Below are positions 13,937 through 20,365 of a stretch of 21,452 nt of DNA, in pieces (the stretch's first letter is position 1; each line of letters begins with the position of its first letter). Made by a program: the position numbers and the translations under genes. Source of the stretch: a virus. The stretch lies in IMG/VR virus record IMGVR_UViG_3300036860_000713, positions 1 through 21,452 of that record. One strand, 5' to 3'. The notes beneath the pieces were generated by a model. The model did not search any database and was not told the origin of the DNA. It worked only from the letters and a program-made list of their open reading frames with translations.

Positions 13937-14700
13937 GGCCCGTGACTCCGCTGTGCCGGCCAGACGCCCTCATGACGCCGCGCATTGAAGAGTTCCCACC
14001 CCTGCTCCTCCAGGTCCTTGGCCTCCTGCTCCCAGTGCCTGAGCAGCTTGCCGTCGTCCCGCAGCGCCTCGGCGAAGGTGATGCCCGCGCAGAGGCTGAA
14101 CGTCCGTGCCAGCACGCGGCAGCAGCGCGCCTCGACGAGCTTCAGGAACCAGGACTCGTCCTCGTCCCGCAGCTCAGCCTCGGTGCGCGGCTTTGTGAAC
14201 CGCACGAAGGCGCGACAGGCCCCCTGGGGCACCGGGAAGACCCGGATGGGCGAGCCAGGGCGGTTGTCCAGGTGCTCGAACTCCCCCGGTGAGAACCGGT
14301 GAATCAGCGCAGCCCAGTCCTGGTCCCACAGCACCCAGTCGCCAGGGGTGTAGAAGGACCAGGTGGAGGGCAACCCCAGGATCGGTGCCCCCCCCTGGAG
14401 GATGGGGGCCAGCCCGAAGACGCTGAGGTTGTCCCCCGACAGGTTGTTGGTCCAGACCAGCTCGTAGGCGCGCAGCCCGCCGGGAAAGACCCCCTGGCTC
14501 GTCGCTGCGTCCGGCACCGTGTTGAACAGGTCGTACACCTGTTGGCAGGGCACTAGGTCGAAGAAGCCGCCGAGCATCACCGGGTACTCGAACTTGAGGT
14601 CCCGCAGGACGTACTTCACTGCCCCGACAATCTCGCTGTCCAGGAGATTGTCAGGGTAGCCGCCCTCCCTGATTGCCTCAATGATTTGCTCGTTGGTCAT
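13933..14700 (-). CDS. Head-tail adaptor-like or neck protein (255 aa)
   Basis: The ATG at 14700 lies 6 nt after the previous stop with only a weak ribosome binding site. The N-terminal helix MTNEQIIEAIREGGYPDNLL is followed by another (EIVGAVKYVLRDLKFEYPVM), a strand-rich centre (VYDLFNTVPDAATSQGVFPG, then WSFYTPGDWVLWDQDWAALI) and a helical C-terminus with WFLKLVEARCCRVLARTFSL and LRHWEQEAKDLEEQGWELF. Helical ends around a beta insertion and a late ...A...L...W..EA..L..........W helix are seen in larger adaptor or neck proteins. It comes right before the stopper-like gene, as adaptors do. I do not recognise an exact family; an alternative is a minor capsid protein. Confidence 0.6.
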   Translation of the reverse strand: MTNEQIIEAIREGGYPDNLLDSEIVGAVKYVLRDLKFEYPVMLGGFFDLVPCQQVYDLFNTVPDAATSQGVFPGGLRAYELVWTNNLSGDNLSVFGLAPILQGGAPILGLPSTWSFYTPGDWVLWDQDWAALIHRFSPGEFEHLDNRPGSPIRVFPVPQGACRAFVRFTKPRTEAELRDEDESWFLKLVEARCCRVLARTFSLCAGITFAEALRDDGKLLRHWEQEAKDLEEQGWELFNARRHEGVWPAQRSHGP

Positions 14701-14706
14701 CCCGAC

Positions 14707-14964
14707 TTACGGCTTCTTCTTGGACATCACGTCGGTGCGGTCAACCTTGATGGCATCCGACTCACCCGTCAACACCCGCTTGCCCTTGGGCAGCAGGTCG
14801 ACGTCCTGCGTCGGAGTCGCCACGAAGGTCGTCCCGTCCAGCGCCTGCTTCACGAACTGCCCACTCCCCGTCACGTGCCCCTCCGCGGCGCCCTTGTCCG
14901 TGTAGGGCCCGGAGAGCACGTTGTCCTGCCCATCCACGACGTACCACTGGTCCTTCACCAGCAT
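14707..14964 (-). CDS. Small beta protein, paralogue-like to the next small gene upstream (85 aa)
   Basis: The ATG at 14964 is preferred, since AGGAGGT lies at about 7 nt; the GTG at 14973 sits directly against that site. The product begins MLVKDQWYVVDGQDNVLSGP, then TDKGAAEGHVTGSGQFVKQ and a strand VDLLPKGKRVLTGE, ending in lysines (MSKKKP). The opening W-Y-(V/C)-V-D...GP(Y/F)-T-x...A motif is shared with the product of the gene at 15001-15180 (KWYCVDSNAPHHVKAGPFDT), so the two look like tandem diverged copies of a small module. It lies between capsid and connector genes, where phages often carry head decoration or scaffold-related small proteins. Function unknown. Confidence 0.72.
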   Translation of the reverse strand: MLVKDQWYVVDGQDNVLSGPYTDKGAAEGHVTGSGQFVKQALDGTTFVATPTQDVDLLPKGKRVLTGESDAIKVDRTDVMSKKKP

Positions 14965-15000
14965 CCTACTCACCTCCTCCCCGTCCGTTGTCGACGCCTG

Positions 15001-15180
15001 CTAGTCCTCGTCGATGGGATCACCCCAGAGAACCGAGTTCGTGCCCACCAGCACCTGATCCATTGCACTGGACGCACTCGCAGCCTCAGCCTGCGTGTCG
15101 AAGGGCCCAGCCTTGACGTGGTGCGGGGCGTTACTGTCGACGCAGTACCACTTGCCCGGTTGAATTTGAACGTTGTGCAC
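15001..15180 (-). CDS. Small protein (59 aa) sharing a W-Y-x-V-D...G-P module with its neighbour
   Basis: A short gene from GTG at 15180 to TAG at 15001-15003. GGAGG with a 7-8 nt spacer precedes it, inside the end of the upstream gene (stop at 15184-15186), so translation is coupled. It reads VHNVQIQPGKWYCVDSNAPH at the start, then HVKAGPFDTQAEAASASSAM, and ends DPIDED. The KWYCVD...AGPFDTQAEA layout matches QWYVVD...SGPYTDKGAAE in the following gene. A different frame over the same bases is longer (to 15257) but is Arg/Thr-rich and lacks such features, so this frame is preferred. Unknown function; perhaps a head-associated protein. Confidence 0.72.
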   Translation of the reverse strand: MHNVQIQPGKWYCVDSNAPHHVKAGPFDTQAEAASASSAMDQVLVGTNSVLWGDPIDED

Positions 15181-15183
15181 TGG

Positions 15184-15411
15184 TCACTCCTCCCTGCAGT
15201 ATCTTGCCGAGAACGGTTGATGCGGAGTCCGCACGAAGGGCTGCAGCAGCGGGTCATCCTCCATCACCTTGAGTTGCGGGATGGGTCGCCGCTGCAGCAC
15301 GTGAATCGTCACCAGGGGCAACGTGCCGATGGCGTGGGGTGGAATCACAGTGGTCCCCCACTTCACCGGCGCGTTACCCATGTTCTTGACCAGCCCTCGG
15401 AGTTCACTCAT
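15184..15411 (-). CDS. Small protein downstream of the capsid polyprotein (75 aa)
   Basis: The frame runs from ATG at 15411 to TGA at 15184. There is no clear ribosome binding site for that ATG; a second ATG at residue 11 (MGNAPVKWGTT) is an alternative. The product has strand-like VKWGTTVIPPHAIGTLPLVT and LQRRPIPQLKVMEDDPLLQ, with no membrane segment. It sits 44 nt after the capsid polyprotein, with a hairpin in the gap, and is coupled to the small gene behind it. I do not recognise the family. A small head-stabilising protein is possible but not shown. Confidence 0.6.
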   Translation of the reverse strand: MSELRGLVKNMGNAPVKWGTTVIPPHAIGTLPLVTIHVLQRRPIPQLKVMEDDPLLQPFVRTPHQPFSARYCREE

Positions 15412-15423
15412 GGTGAGTTGGTG

Positions 15424-15447
15424 AGCGCCAGGGGGCAGCCTGGCACT
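15424..15447 (-). terminator. Stem-loop after the capsid polyprotein gene
   Basis: AGTGCCAGG and CCTGGCGCT form a 9 bp stem with one G-U pair and a 6 nt loop in the 44 nt gap after the polyprotein stop. There is no U-tract, so termination would be partial; it may instead protect the long capsid mRNA from 3' decay. Confidence 0.45.
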
Positions 15448-15455
15448 CGGTCAGT

Positions 15456-18400
15456 CTACGGCACCTCAACGCCGGTGTCACCCGGCACGATGGTGATGGT
15501 GCCCATGGTGTCACCCACGACCACCCGGTGCGCTGCACGGGACATCACACCCTGCTTCTGGGTGAAGGTGTCCGGCAGCGTCAGGAGGGGCGCGATGTAG
15601 TCGATGTAGGGGGCGAACACGTACCCCGTGTCCGACCAGTCGGCACCCCGGCGGATGACCAGGATGGTGTTCTGGTTCACCCCTGTCCAGAAGCTCGTCT
15701 GGTAGACCTTGATGTCAGCGCTGGTGCCAGCCAGCCAGGGCGTCACGGCCAGGCCGGGGTAGACCTGCGGATTGACCCCCGTCGGCTGCACCGGCTGCCG
15801 GTAGGCTGCGCCCAACCGGAGGATGGCCTGCGGCCCGGCGATGACGTGCGTCGCGTTGCCGTGGCGCTTGGAGAAGATGTCCATGCTCACCGCGTCGATG
15901 TAGCGCGGCAGGTACTCCGCCCACTCCTTCTGCGTGTAGCCAGTGGGAGCGTTGGTGCCATAGAAGCGTGCGCTGGCCGTGGCGCCCGCGACCATCTCGT
16001 TGAGCACGGTGAGGTTCCACTCCAGGGCAATCTCCCGGGAGAGGGCTGACATCAGCTCGGTGTTCACGTCCAGCCCATGGTAGGCCCGCAGGTCCTGCAG
16101 CTCCTCAATCGTGTTGATGGAGGTGAGGGCCTTGGTCGTCGCCGTCACCGACACGGAGGCCAGCCGGAGCTGGATCTTCGCCGCCTCGTCGCACTCAGCC
16201 GCGCGATCCGCGAAGGACGAGCTGAAGGACGAGCTGCGGTCCATGAACATCCGGTTGGAGATCGTGGCCCCCGACTGGTCCACCACGTCCATGCCCGGCA
16301 CTGGGCACCGGAACGCATTCAGGAAGAAGATGCGCCCGTCAGGCCGGTCCATCGGCTGGATAGAGGCGATCTCCGGCGCGATGAGCTGCGGGTAGACCGC
16401 CCGGACCAGCGGGAAGATGAACAGCGCGCTGGAGGGCGCGCCACCGGCTGCCACCGAGGTGGTGCAGTCAGCGCAGGCCTGGTCCATCCATGCATCCTTG
16501 ACCTGGATGGGGTCGTAGCCCTGGTAGAGCCGCACAAACGCCGTCAGCGCAGCAGGGCCATTCCAGTTGTCATCCTGGTGCTGGGCGATGTTCAGCAGGA
16601 TCTGCCGCAGTTGGCGCCGCCGGGTCTTCACCGAGTCGGGTGCGTGCACCGGCGCACCTGTCTCATCATCCTGCCGGATGAAGCTCTGTGGGTCGTAGAG
16701 GACCGTGTCGTCCACGTCCTTGACCAGGAAGTCAATCATCTGCCGGGGGGTCTTCGGGCCAGGGCGCTCCCCAGGGTCCTGCTGGACCTGGAAGCCGTGC
16801 GCCAACTGCGGGCGCTCCTTGTACATCGAGAGCACCGCCGGCAGCATGCGCTCGGAGTGCGCCTCCAGCTCCGCGATGGACTTGCACTGCCCCTCGTTGA
16901 GGATGTTGCGGTAGGAGTTGAGCCACTGTTGCGGGAGCTTGTGCTCCGTGCGCGCCTGCTCCAGGAGCTGCCGCTTGCGCTCCTCCAGCAGGAGGGGCAT
17001 CATCCGCTCCTGCTGCGCAGCCACCGCGGTGAGGGTAGCCACGAAGTCCGGGGCTGCCTGCTGCAGTGCTGCTGTGGCTGGTGCGGTAACCGGGACATCC
17101 AGCGCGGCGGTGGCAGCGCCCGCCGCAGGGGGTGTCGGGGCGGGCGGGGGTGCGGCAAGCTTCGCCAGCGTCTCGGTGATCTGCGCGAGGGTCGCAGCCT
17201 GCGCCTGGACCTGCTGCGACAGGGTTTCGATCTCTTTCATGTCGTGCTCCTCAGCAGTAAGGTCGGCCTGCTGCGCCATCTCGTGCGTGGTGATGGTCGC
17301 GCCCGGCGAGGCGCCGGACCCGACAGCGTCGAATGTGCGGCAGCGGTACCCACGCTGGATCACCAACGCATCCTGGTACCGCTCGCCGGTGGTGGGGTTG
17401 ACCCAGTCGCCCTGCTTGCGCGTGCCCTTGCCCCGGGAGGAGACGTCCACCTTGGCATCGTGCTGCAGGAGCATCTGCAGGTTCTGCCCAGAGGGCACCG
17501 TGGGCAGCACGCGACCAGCGCCCATCAGCCGGTCACCCTCAAGCCACACCTCATCCCAGAGGATGCAGGAGCGGTCCAGGGATGACTCACCCGGCGGTGG
17601 GTGGTTGGACTCGCCGAGGAGCGCCCCCTGCTCGGCGGCTGTCTGCAAGAAGGGGAGGTTGTCCTCCCACACCTGCGTCGGGTAGACCTCCCCCATGGCG
17701 TTCAGGACGTTCCCGACGGTGAGGCAGGCTCGAATGTGCATGACTCCCGTCTGCTTGTCCACCTCCACCTGCTCAAGCTCAAGCGCGCAGGTCTGGACGA
17801 GGTCCTCGTCCCCGCCCGGCGGCGGCTGCCCCTGGGCCAGCCAGGTGGGCGTGGTGGTCCACTGGGGGTCCTGGTTCAAGGCCCCCGTGAGGTCAGGCGC
17901 CACGCTCTGCTTGTCACCGGGCCACTCGGCGTCGTGCGACTTGTAGAGCGACTTGAGCTTGCCCAGCGCCGCCGACTTGTCACCGCCGGAGGCTGCAACC
18001 TTGTTGCCCCGAAAGCCCTTGGTCAGGGCTGCGTAGGCACGCCCAAGCTGCGGCACCGTCACCTTGCCCGGCGTCTCCTCCACGCGCACCTTCCAGGTCG
18101 AGGGGAGGTCAGGGTCGCCGATGATGAGGTAGGCACCTCGGGAGAACTGCTGACCGTTGTCGGTCTTGAACTTGGCCTCCTGGTCGACCACGGTCTGAGT
18201 CCCGCCGATGTTCAGGCCCTCGCGCTCTGGTGTCTCCATCGCCTCCCCCTCATGCGGCACCACGACGGTCAGGACCTCGACCGGCTGGGCGTCGCCCAGT
18301 GCCACCTCAAACGTCGTCGGGTTGAACGTGTAGTCAACCTTCCAGTAGTCAGTGTCCTCATCGCCCTCGTCCAGGGAGCAGCAGACGGCGAAGTTGGGGT

Positions 18401-18950
18401 AGACTGCCAGCACGTACCCGTACTCGCCCAGGTACTCGTCGCCCTCATCCCGCACGGCGCAGCACACCCGCCGGATGCGGTGGTCCAGGGAGCCGGGAAA
18501 GTCATCGGTGTGAGGCGCACACGGCATTGGATTCGCGTATGACTGCACAAGCGCCTCGAAGTCAAAGTACGGGACACCGAGCCCCTCAAGCTGCCGCAGG
18601 AGTCGCAAGTCCTGTGTCGGGTTGGCTGCCACCTGCGCCAGCAGGTCGTTGACCGTGCGCTGGGCAGGCAGCGCCTCGGGGTTGCGGCGCCAGTGCTCCT
18701 GGTAGAGCCGCTGCGTGTCCAGGAGGAGCTGCTGGGTGGTCAGATCAGACTGGCTGGCCTTGACCCACTTGCCACCCTTCTTCTTGAAGACGCGCTTCAC
18801 CGCCGCCCAGGCCACTTTGAAGGCCCGCTCCTCATTGCCACCGTAGGTGCGGTGAGCGGCATTGAACGCAGCGCGAAAGATGCGTTGACCCCGCTTCGGC
18901 AGGGCACCCTTGACACCCTCTGGCAGCTCGCTGGTCCTGGCGTAGGGCAA
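15456..18950 (-). CDS. Head polyprotein: ChaB-like / S80-type prohead protease / scaffold / gp23-like major capsid (1164 aa)
   Basis: One frame carries several head functions. Residues 1-65 look ChaB-like (MPYARTSELPEGVK, VAWAAVKRVF, KGGKWVKA), which also supports the TTG start. Residues 160-345 contain a strand-rich region (DYWKVDYTF at 201-209) and a WKVRV...AYAALTKGFRGNK module like those before some phage head proteases. Residues 400-555 form a T4 gp21/S80-like protease: GALLGESNHP with His450, VDVSSRGKGT with Ser504/505, then RTFDAVGSGASPG. Residues 571-670 are helical with an Ala/Pro run, scaffold-like. Residues about 680-1164 match gp23-type capsid proteins: FPLVRAVYPQLIAPEIASIQ (846-865) then PMDRPDGRIFF. 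Normally these are separate genes. The whole would assemble and then cut the prohead. Confidence 0.88.
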   Translation of the reverse strand: MPYARTSELPEGVKGALPKRGQRIFRAAFNAAHRTYGGNEERAFKVAWAAVKRVFKKKGGKWVKASQSDLTTQQLLLDTQRLYQEHWRRNPEALPAQRTVNDLLAQVAANPTQDLRLLRQLEGLGVPYFDFEALVQSYANPMPCAPHTDDFPGSLDHRIRRVCCAVRDEGDEYLGEYGYVLAVYPNFAVCCSLDEGDEDTDYWKVDYTFNPTTFEVALGDAQPVEVLTVVVPHEGEAMETPEREGLNIGGTQTVVDQEAKFKTDNGQQFSRGAYLIIGDPDLPSTWKVRVEETPGKVTVPQLGRAYAALTKGFRGNKVAASGGDKSAALGKLKSLYKSHDAEWPGDKQSVAPDLTGALNQDPQWTTTPTWLAQGQPPPGGDEDLVQTCALELEQVEVDKQTGVMHIRACLTVGNVLNAMGEVYPTQVWEDNLPFLQTAAEQGALLGESNHPPPGESSLDRSCILWDEVWLEGDRLMGAGRVLPTVPSGQNLQMLLQHDAKVDVSSRGKGTRKQGDWVNPTTGERYQDALVIQRGYRCRTFDAVGSGASPGATITTHEMAQQADLTAEEHDMKEIETLSQQVQAQAATLAQITETLAKLAAPPPAPTPPAAGAATAALDVPVTAPATAALQQAAPDFVATLTAVAAQQERMMPLLLEERKRQLLEQARTEHKLPQQWLNSYRNILNEGQCKSIAELEAHSERMLPAVLSMYKERPQLAHGFQVQQDPGERPGPKTPRQMIDFLVKDVDDTVLYDPQSFIRQDDETGAPVHAPDSVKTRRRQLRQILLNIAQHQDDNWNGPAALTAFVRLYQGYDPIQVKDAWMDQACADCTTSVAAGGAPSSALFIFPLVRAVYPQLIAPEIASIQPMDRPDGRIFFLNAFRCPVPGMDVVDQSGATISNRMFMDRSSSFSSSFADRAAECDEAAKIQLRLASVSVTATTKALTSINTIEELQDLRAYHGLDVNTELMSALSREIALEWNLTVLNEMVAGATASARFYGTNAPTGYTQKEWAEYLPRYIDAVSMDIFSKRHGNATHVIAGPQAILRLGAAYRQPVQPTGVNPQVYPGLAVTPWLAGTSADIKVYQTSFWTGVNQNTILVIRRGADWSDTGYVFAPYIDYIAPLLTLPDTFTQKQGVMSRAAHRVVVGDTMGTITIVPGDTGVEVP
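17238..17252 (-). promoter_or_regulatory. Internal ribosome binding site and start inside the head polyprotein
   Basis: GAGGAG (17252-17247), a 6 nt spacer and ATG (17240-17238) stand in frame at Met571, exactly where the protease ends and the scaffold-like helix begins (MKEIETLSQQ). Starting here would make a 594-residue scaffold-capsid protein without the protease, in the excess that a capsid needs. The bases also encode Glu-Glu, so chance cannot be ruled out. Confidence 0.5.
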
Positions 18951-18962
18951 CGACGTGTCCCC

Positions 18963-19394
18963 CTAGTCCTTCACATCTCCACCGGTGGCCGACTTCAAGA
19001 GGTCCTTTACCTCTTGTTTCAGCTCCGCAATCCCAGCCTCGCGGGCCTTGCGGGCAGCCGCAGCCTGCGGGCTTGTGGCCCCATGCTCCTGCTTGGCCAC
19101 CTCCACCGTGACCTGCATGGGGATGTAGGCATGCACCGCGTCACTGAGCTGGTCGAGCTGCCGCAGGACCTCCAGCGCGTAGGCGCTGGCAAGCTTCTGC
19201 GCATCACCCCGGGAGAGGTTGGCCACCGCCACCGCGATCACACTGTCGATGGACTTCAGCAGGACGTGCGCCGTGCTCTTGGCGAGCTGATCCACCGCGA
19301 GCTGCTTGACTGCCGCCTCCAACTGGTGGAGGAGACGATCCTTGAGGTCACCTCCAAGGTGCGGCAGCGCAAACTTCAGCAATTGCTCGAACAT
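18963..19394 (-). CDS. Small helical protein before the head polyprotein (143 aa)
   Basis: The ATG at 19394 has GGAGG with a 4 nt spacer. The product is nearly all helix: MFEQLLKFALPHLGGDLKDR, then LLHQLEAAVKQLAVDQLAK, a more hydrophobic stretch HVLLKSIDSVIAVAVANL at about residues 43-60, and a charged C-terminus AELKQEVKDLL. The hydrophobic part is short and broken by charges, so a true membrane span is doubtful; a holin call is not supported. Heptad-like leucines suggest a coiled coil. It ends 12 nt before the polyprotein start, so the two are probably co-transcribed from the promoter-like site behind it. It could be a head assembly factor, or a lysis partner of the amidase. Unknown. Confidence 0.65.
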   Translation of the reverse strand: MFEQLLKFALPHLGGDLKDRLLHQLEAAVKQLAVDQLAKSTAHVLLKSIDSVIAVAVANLSRGDAQKLASAYALEVLRQLDQLSDAVHAYIPMQVTVEVAKQEHGATSPQAAAARKAREAGIAELKQEVKDLLKSATGGDVKD

Positions 19395-19408
19395 GGAGCC
19401 TCCACTCT

Positions 19409-19447
19409 GACACTTGTCTGAATTCTACCGCGATTCAGCGACACTTG
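19409..19447 (-). promoter_or_regulatory. Promoter-like region: TAGAAT flanked by two CAAGTGTC repeats
   Basis: On the minus strand a -10-like TAGAAT (19427-19422) lies between two copies of CAAGTGTC (19447-19440 and 19416-19409), spaced 31 bp apart. There is no consensus -35 at 17 bp (TGTCAA instead). The upstream copy is 12 bp before TAGAAT; a similar CAGGTGTC is 11 bp before the TAGAAT at 6518-6523. It would drive the small helical gene and the head polyprotein. A 6 bp inverted repeat CTGAAT/ATTCAG surrounds the -10. Confidence 0.45.
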
Positions 19448-19465
19448 ACACGGACTGGGTCACCC

Positions 19466-20050
19466 TCAAGGGTTATCTTGTGGGAACCTGAGCCTCATCT
19501 TCAGGTCATGGGCCTCCTGCCGCAGCCGGCCAAGGTGATCGCGGAGGTGCCCAGGACACTCCGTTGGCCTGAAGTGACTGTGTGGTTGAACAGTCGCCGT
19601 GTCGAAGTCACCCCAGTGGGCCAACCACGCATGCAGCGTCACCAGCGCCTGCCACTGTGCATCGGTGACGAGGAACTCCTGGTCGTAGCGCCCCTCGGTC
19701 TCGATGCCGAACCACTGGGAGTTCGCCAGGTTGTTGCCTGCGTGGGAGCCACGCACGCAGCGCCCCCGGCGTGCGGCGGCAAGGCTCCCATGGCGCCCCT
19801 CCAGGATGATGCCACCGCGGCTGACCAGGAAGTGCTGCCCGGTGTCCGCCCACCTTCGCGCGAGGTGGTCCCGCTGGATGGCCCGAGCCAGCTTGAAGGA
19901 CCGGTGCAGCTCCTCAGGACCCAGGAGCGGCGTGGCATTCGGCGACGCAGTGTGGTGAATCACGGTGCCCACCGCAGGCTTGGTGGGAAAGGCCCGGTGC
20001 ACGGGGAGGGCACCCCACTCCTCGCAGGTGAAGATCCTGGGCTCCGTCAT
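19466..20050 (-). CDS. N-acetylmuramoyl-L-alanine amidase (Amidase_2/PGRP type), endolysin candidate
   Basis: This is a zinc amidase that cuts the bond between MurNAc and L-Ala in peptidoglycan. Visible hallmarks: VIHHTASPNATP (H32/H33, zinc ligand), GQHFLVSRGGIILEGRHG (about 71-88, the fold's central strand), IETEGRY (116-122) and HSHFRPTECPGH, where H157 and C165 are spaced as in T7 lysozyme's H122/C130 pair. At 194 aa it is a one-domain enzyme with no signal peptide, membrane segment or obvious wall-binding domain. It overlaps the gene before it (ATGA) and lies upstream of the head genes, an unusual place compared with a late lysis cassette. Its job may be host lysis or, as it lies next to a fibre-like gene, wall penetration at entry. 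No clear holin adjoins it. Confidence 0.9.
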   Translation of the reverse strand: MTEPRIFTCEEWGALPVHRAFPTKPAVGTVIHHTASPNATPLLGPEELHRSFKLARAIQRDHLARRWADTGQHFLVSRGGIILEGRHGSLAAARRGRCVRGSHAGNNLANSQWFGIETEGRYDQEFLVTDAQWQALVTLHAWLAHWGDFDTATVQPHSHFRPTECPGHLRDHLGRLRQEAHDLKMRLRFPQDNP

Positions 20051-20331
20051 GGGCGAACCTTGGCGAAGATGTCGTCGTGAAAGTTGGTCACCAGGAACGT
20101 CTTGACTGCCGCCCCGGAGCTGATGACGTTGTCGAAGTCAGTCCCATCGGCGTGCTTCAGGCTGGAGGCGTCAAGCGCCGCCTCAATCTCAGCGGCAGTG
20201 AGAGTCAGCCCGGCACTCTCCTTCTCGTCCTTGAGGTTTGCCAGGTCCTCAACCGCAATCATGAGCCGATTCGCTGCATCCGCAAGTCGCGTGCACAGGT
20301 TCAGCGCCTTGTCGGTGGTGTCAACAGCCAT
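20047..20331 (-). CDS. Small phage protein coupled to the amidase (94 aa)
   Basis: The ATG at 20331 has a full AAGGAGG site with an 8 nt spacer. The product reads MAVDTTDKALNLCTRLADAA, then NRLMIAVEDLANLKDEKESA, a second helix TAAEIEAALDASSLKHADG and VKTFLVTNFHDDIFAKVRP. It is soluble-looking, with no membrane span long enough for a holin. Its stop overlaps the amidase start (ATGA), so the two are made together. It lies 34 nt after the fibre-like gene. I do not recognise a family. A role linked to the fibre or amidase is possible from context alone. Confidence 0.7.
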   Translation of the reverse strand: MAVDTTDKALNLCTRLADAANRLMIAVEDLANLKDEKESAGLTLTAAEIEAALDASSLKHADGTDFDNVISSGAAVKTFLVTNFHDDIFAKVRP

Positions 20332-20365
20332 TGGTTGGTCCTCCTTACTTCAGGTAGAGCCTGAA

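Noticed and set aside
14970-15257. 95-codon minus-strand frame over the small genes
   Set aside because: Arg/Thr-rich and overlaps both neighbours; the 59-codon frame at 15001-15180 has an SD, coupling and a module shared with the next gene.
16077-17585. 502-codon plus-strand open frame
   Set aside because: Runs antisense through the capsid polyprotein; Arg/Leu/Val-rich without recognisable motifs.
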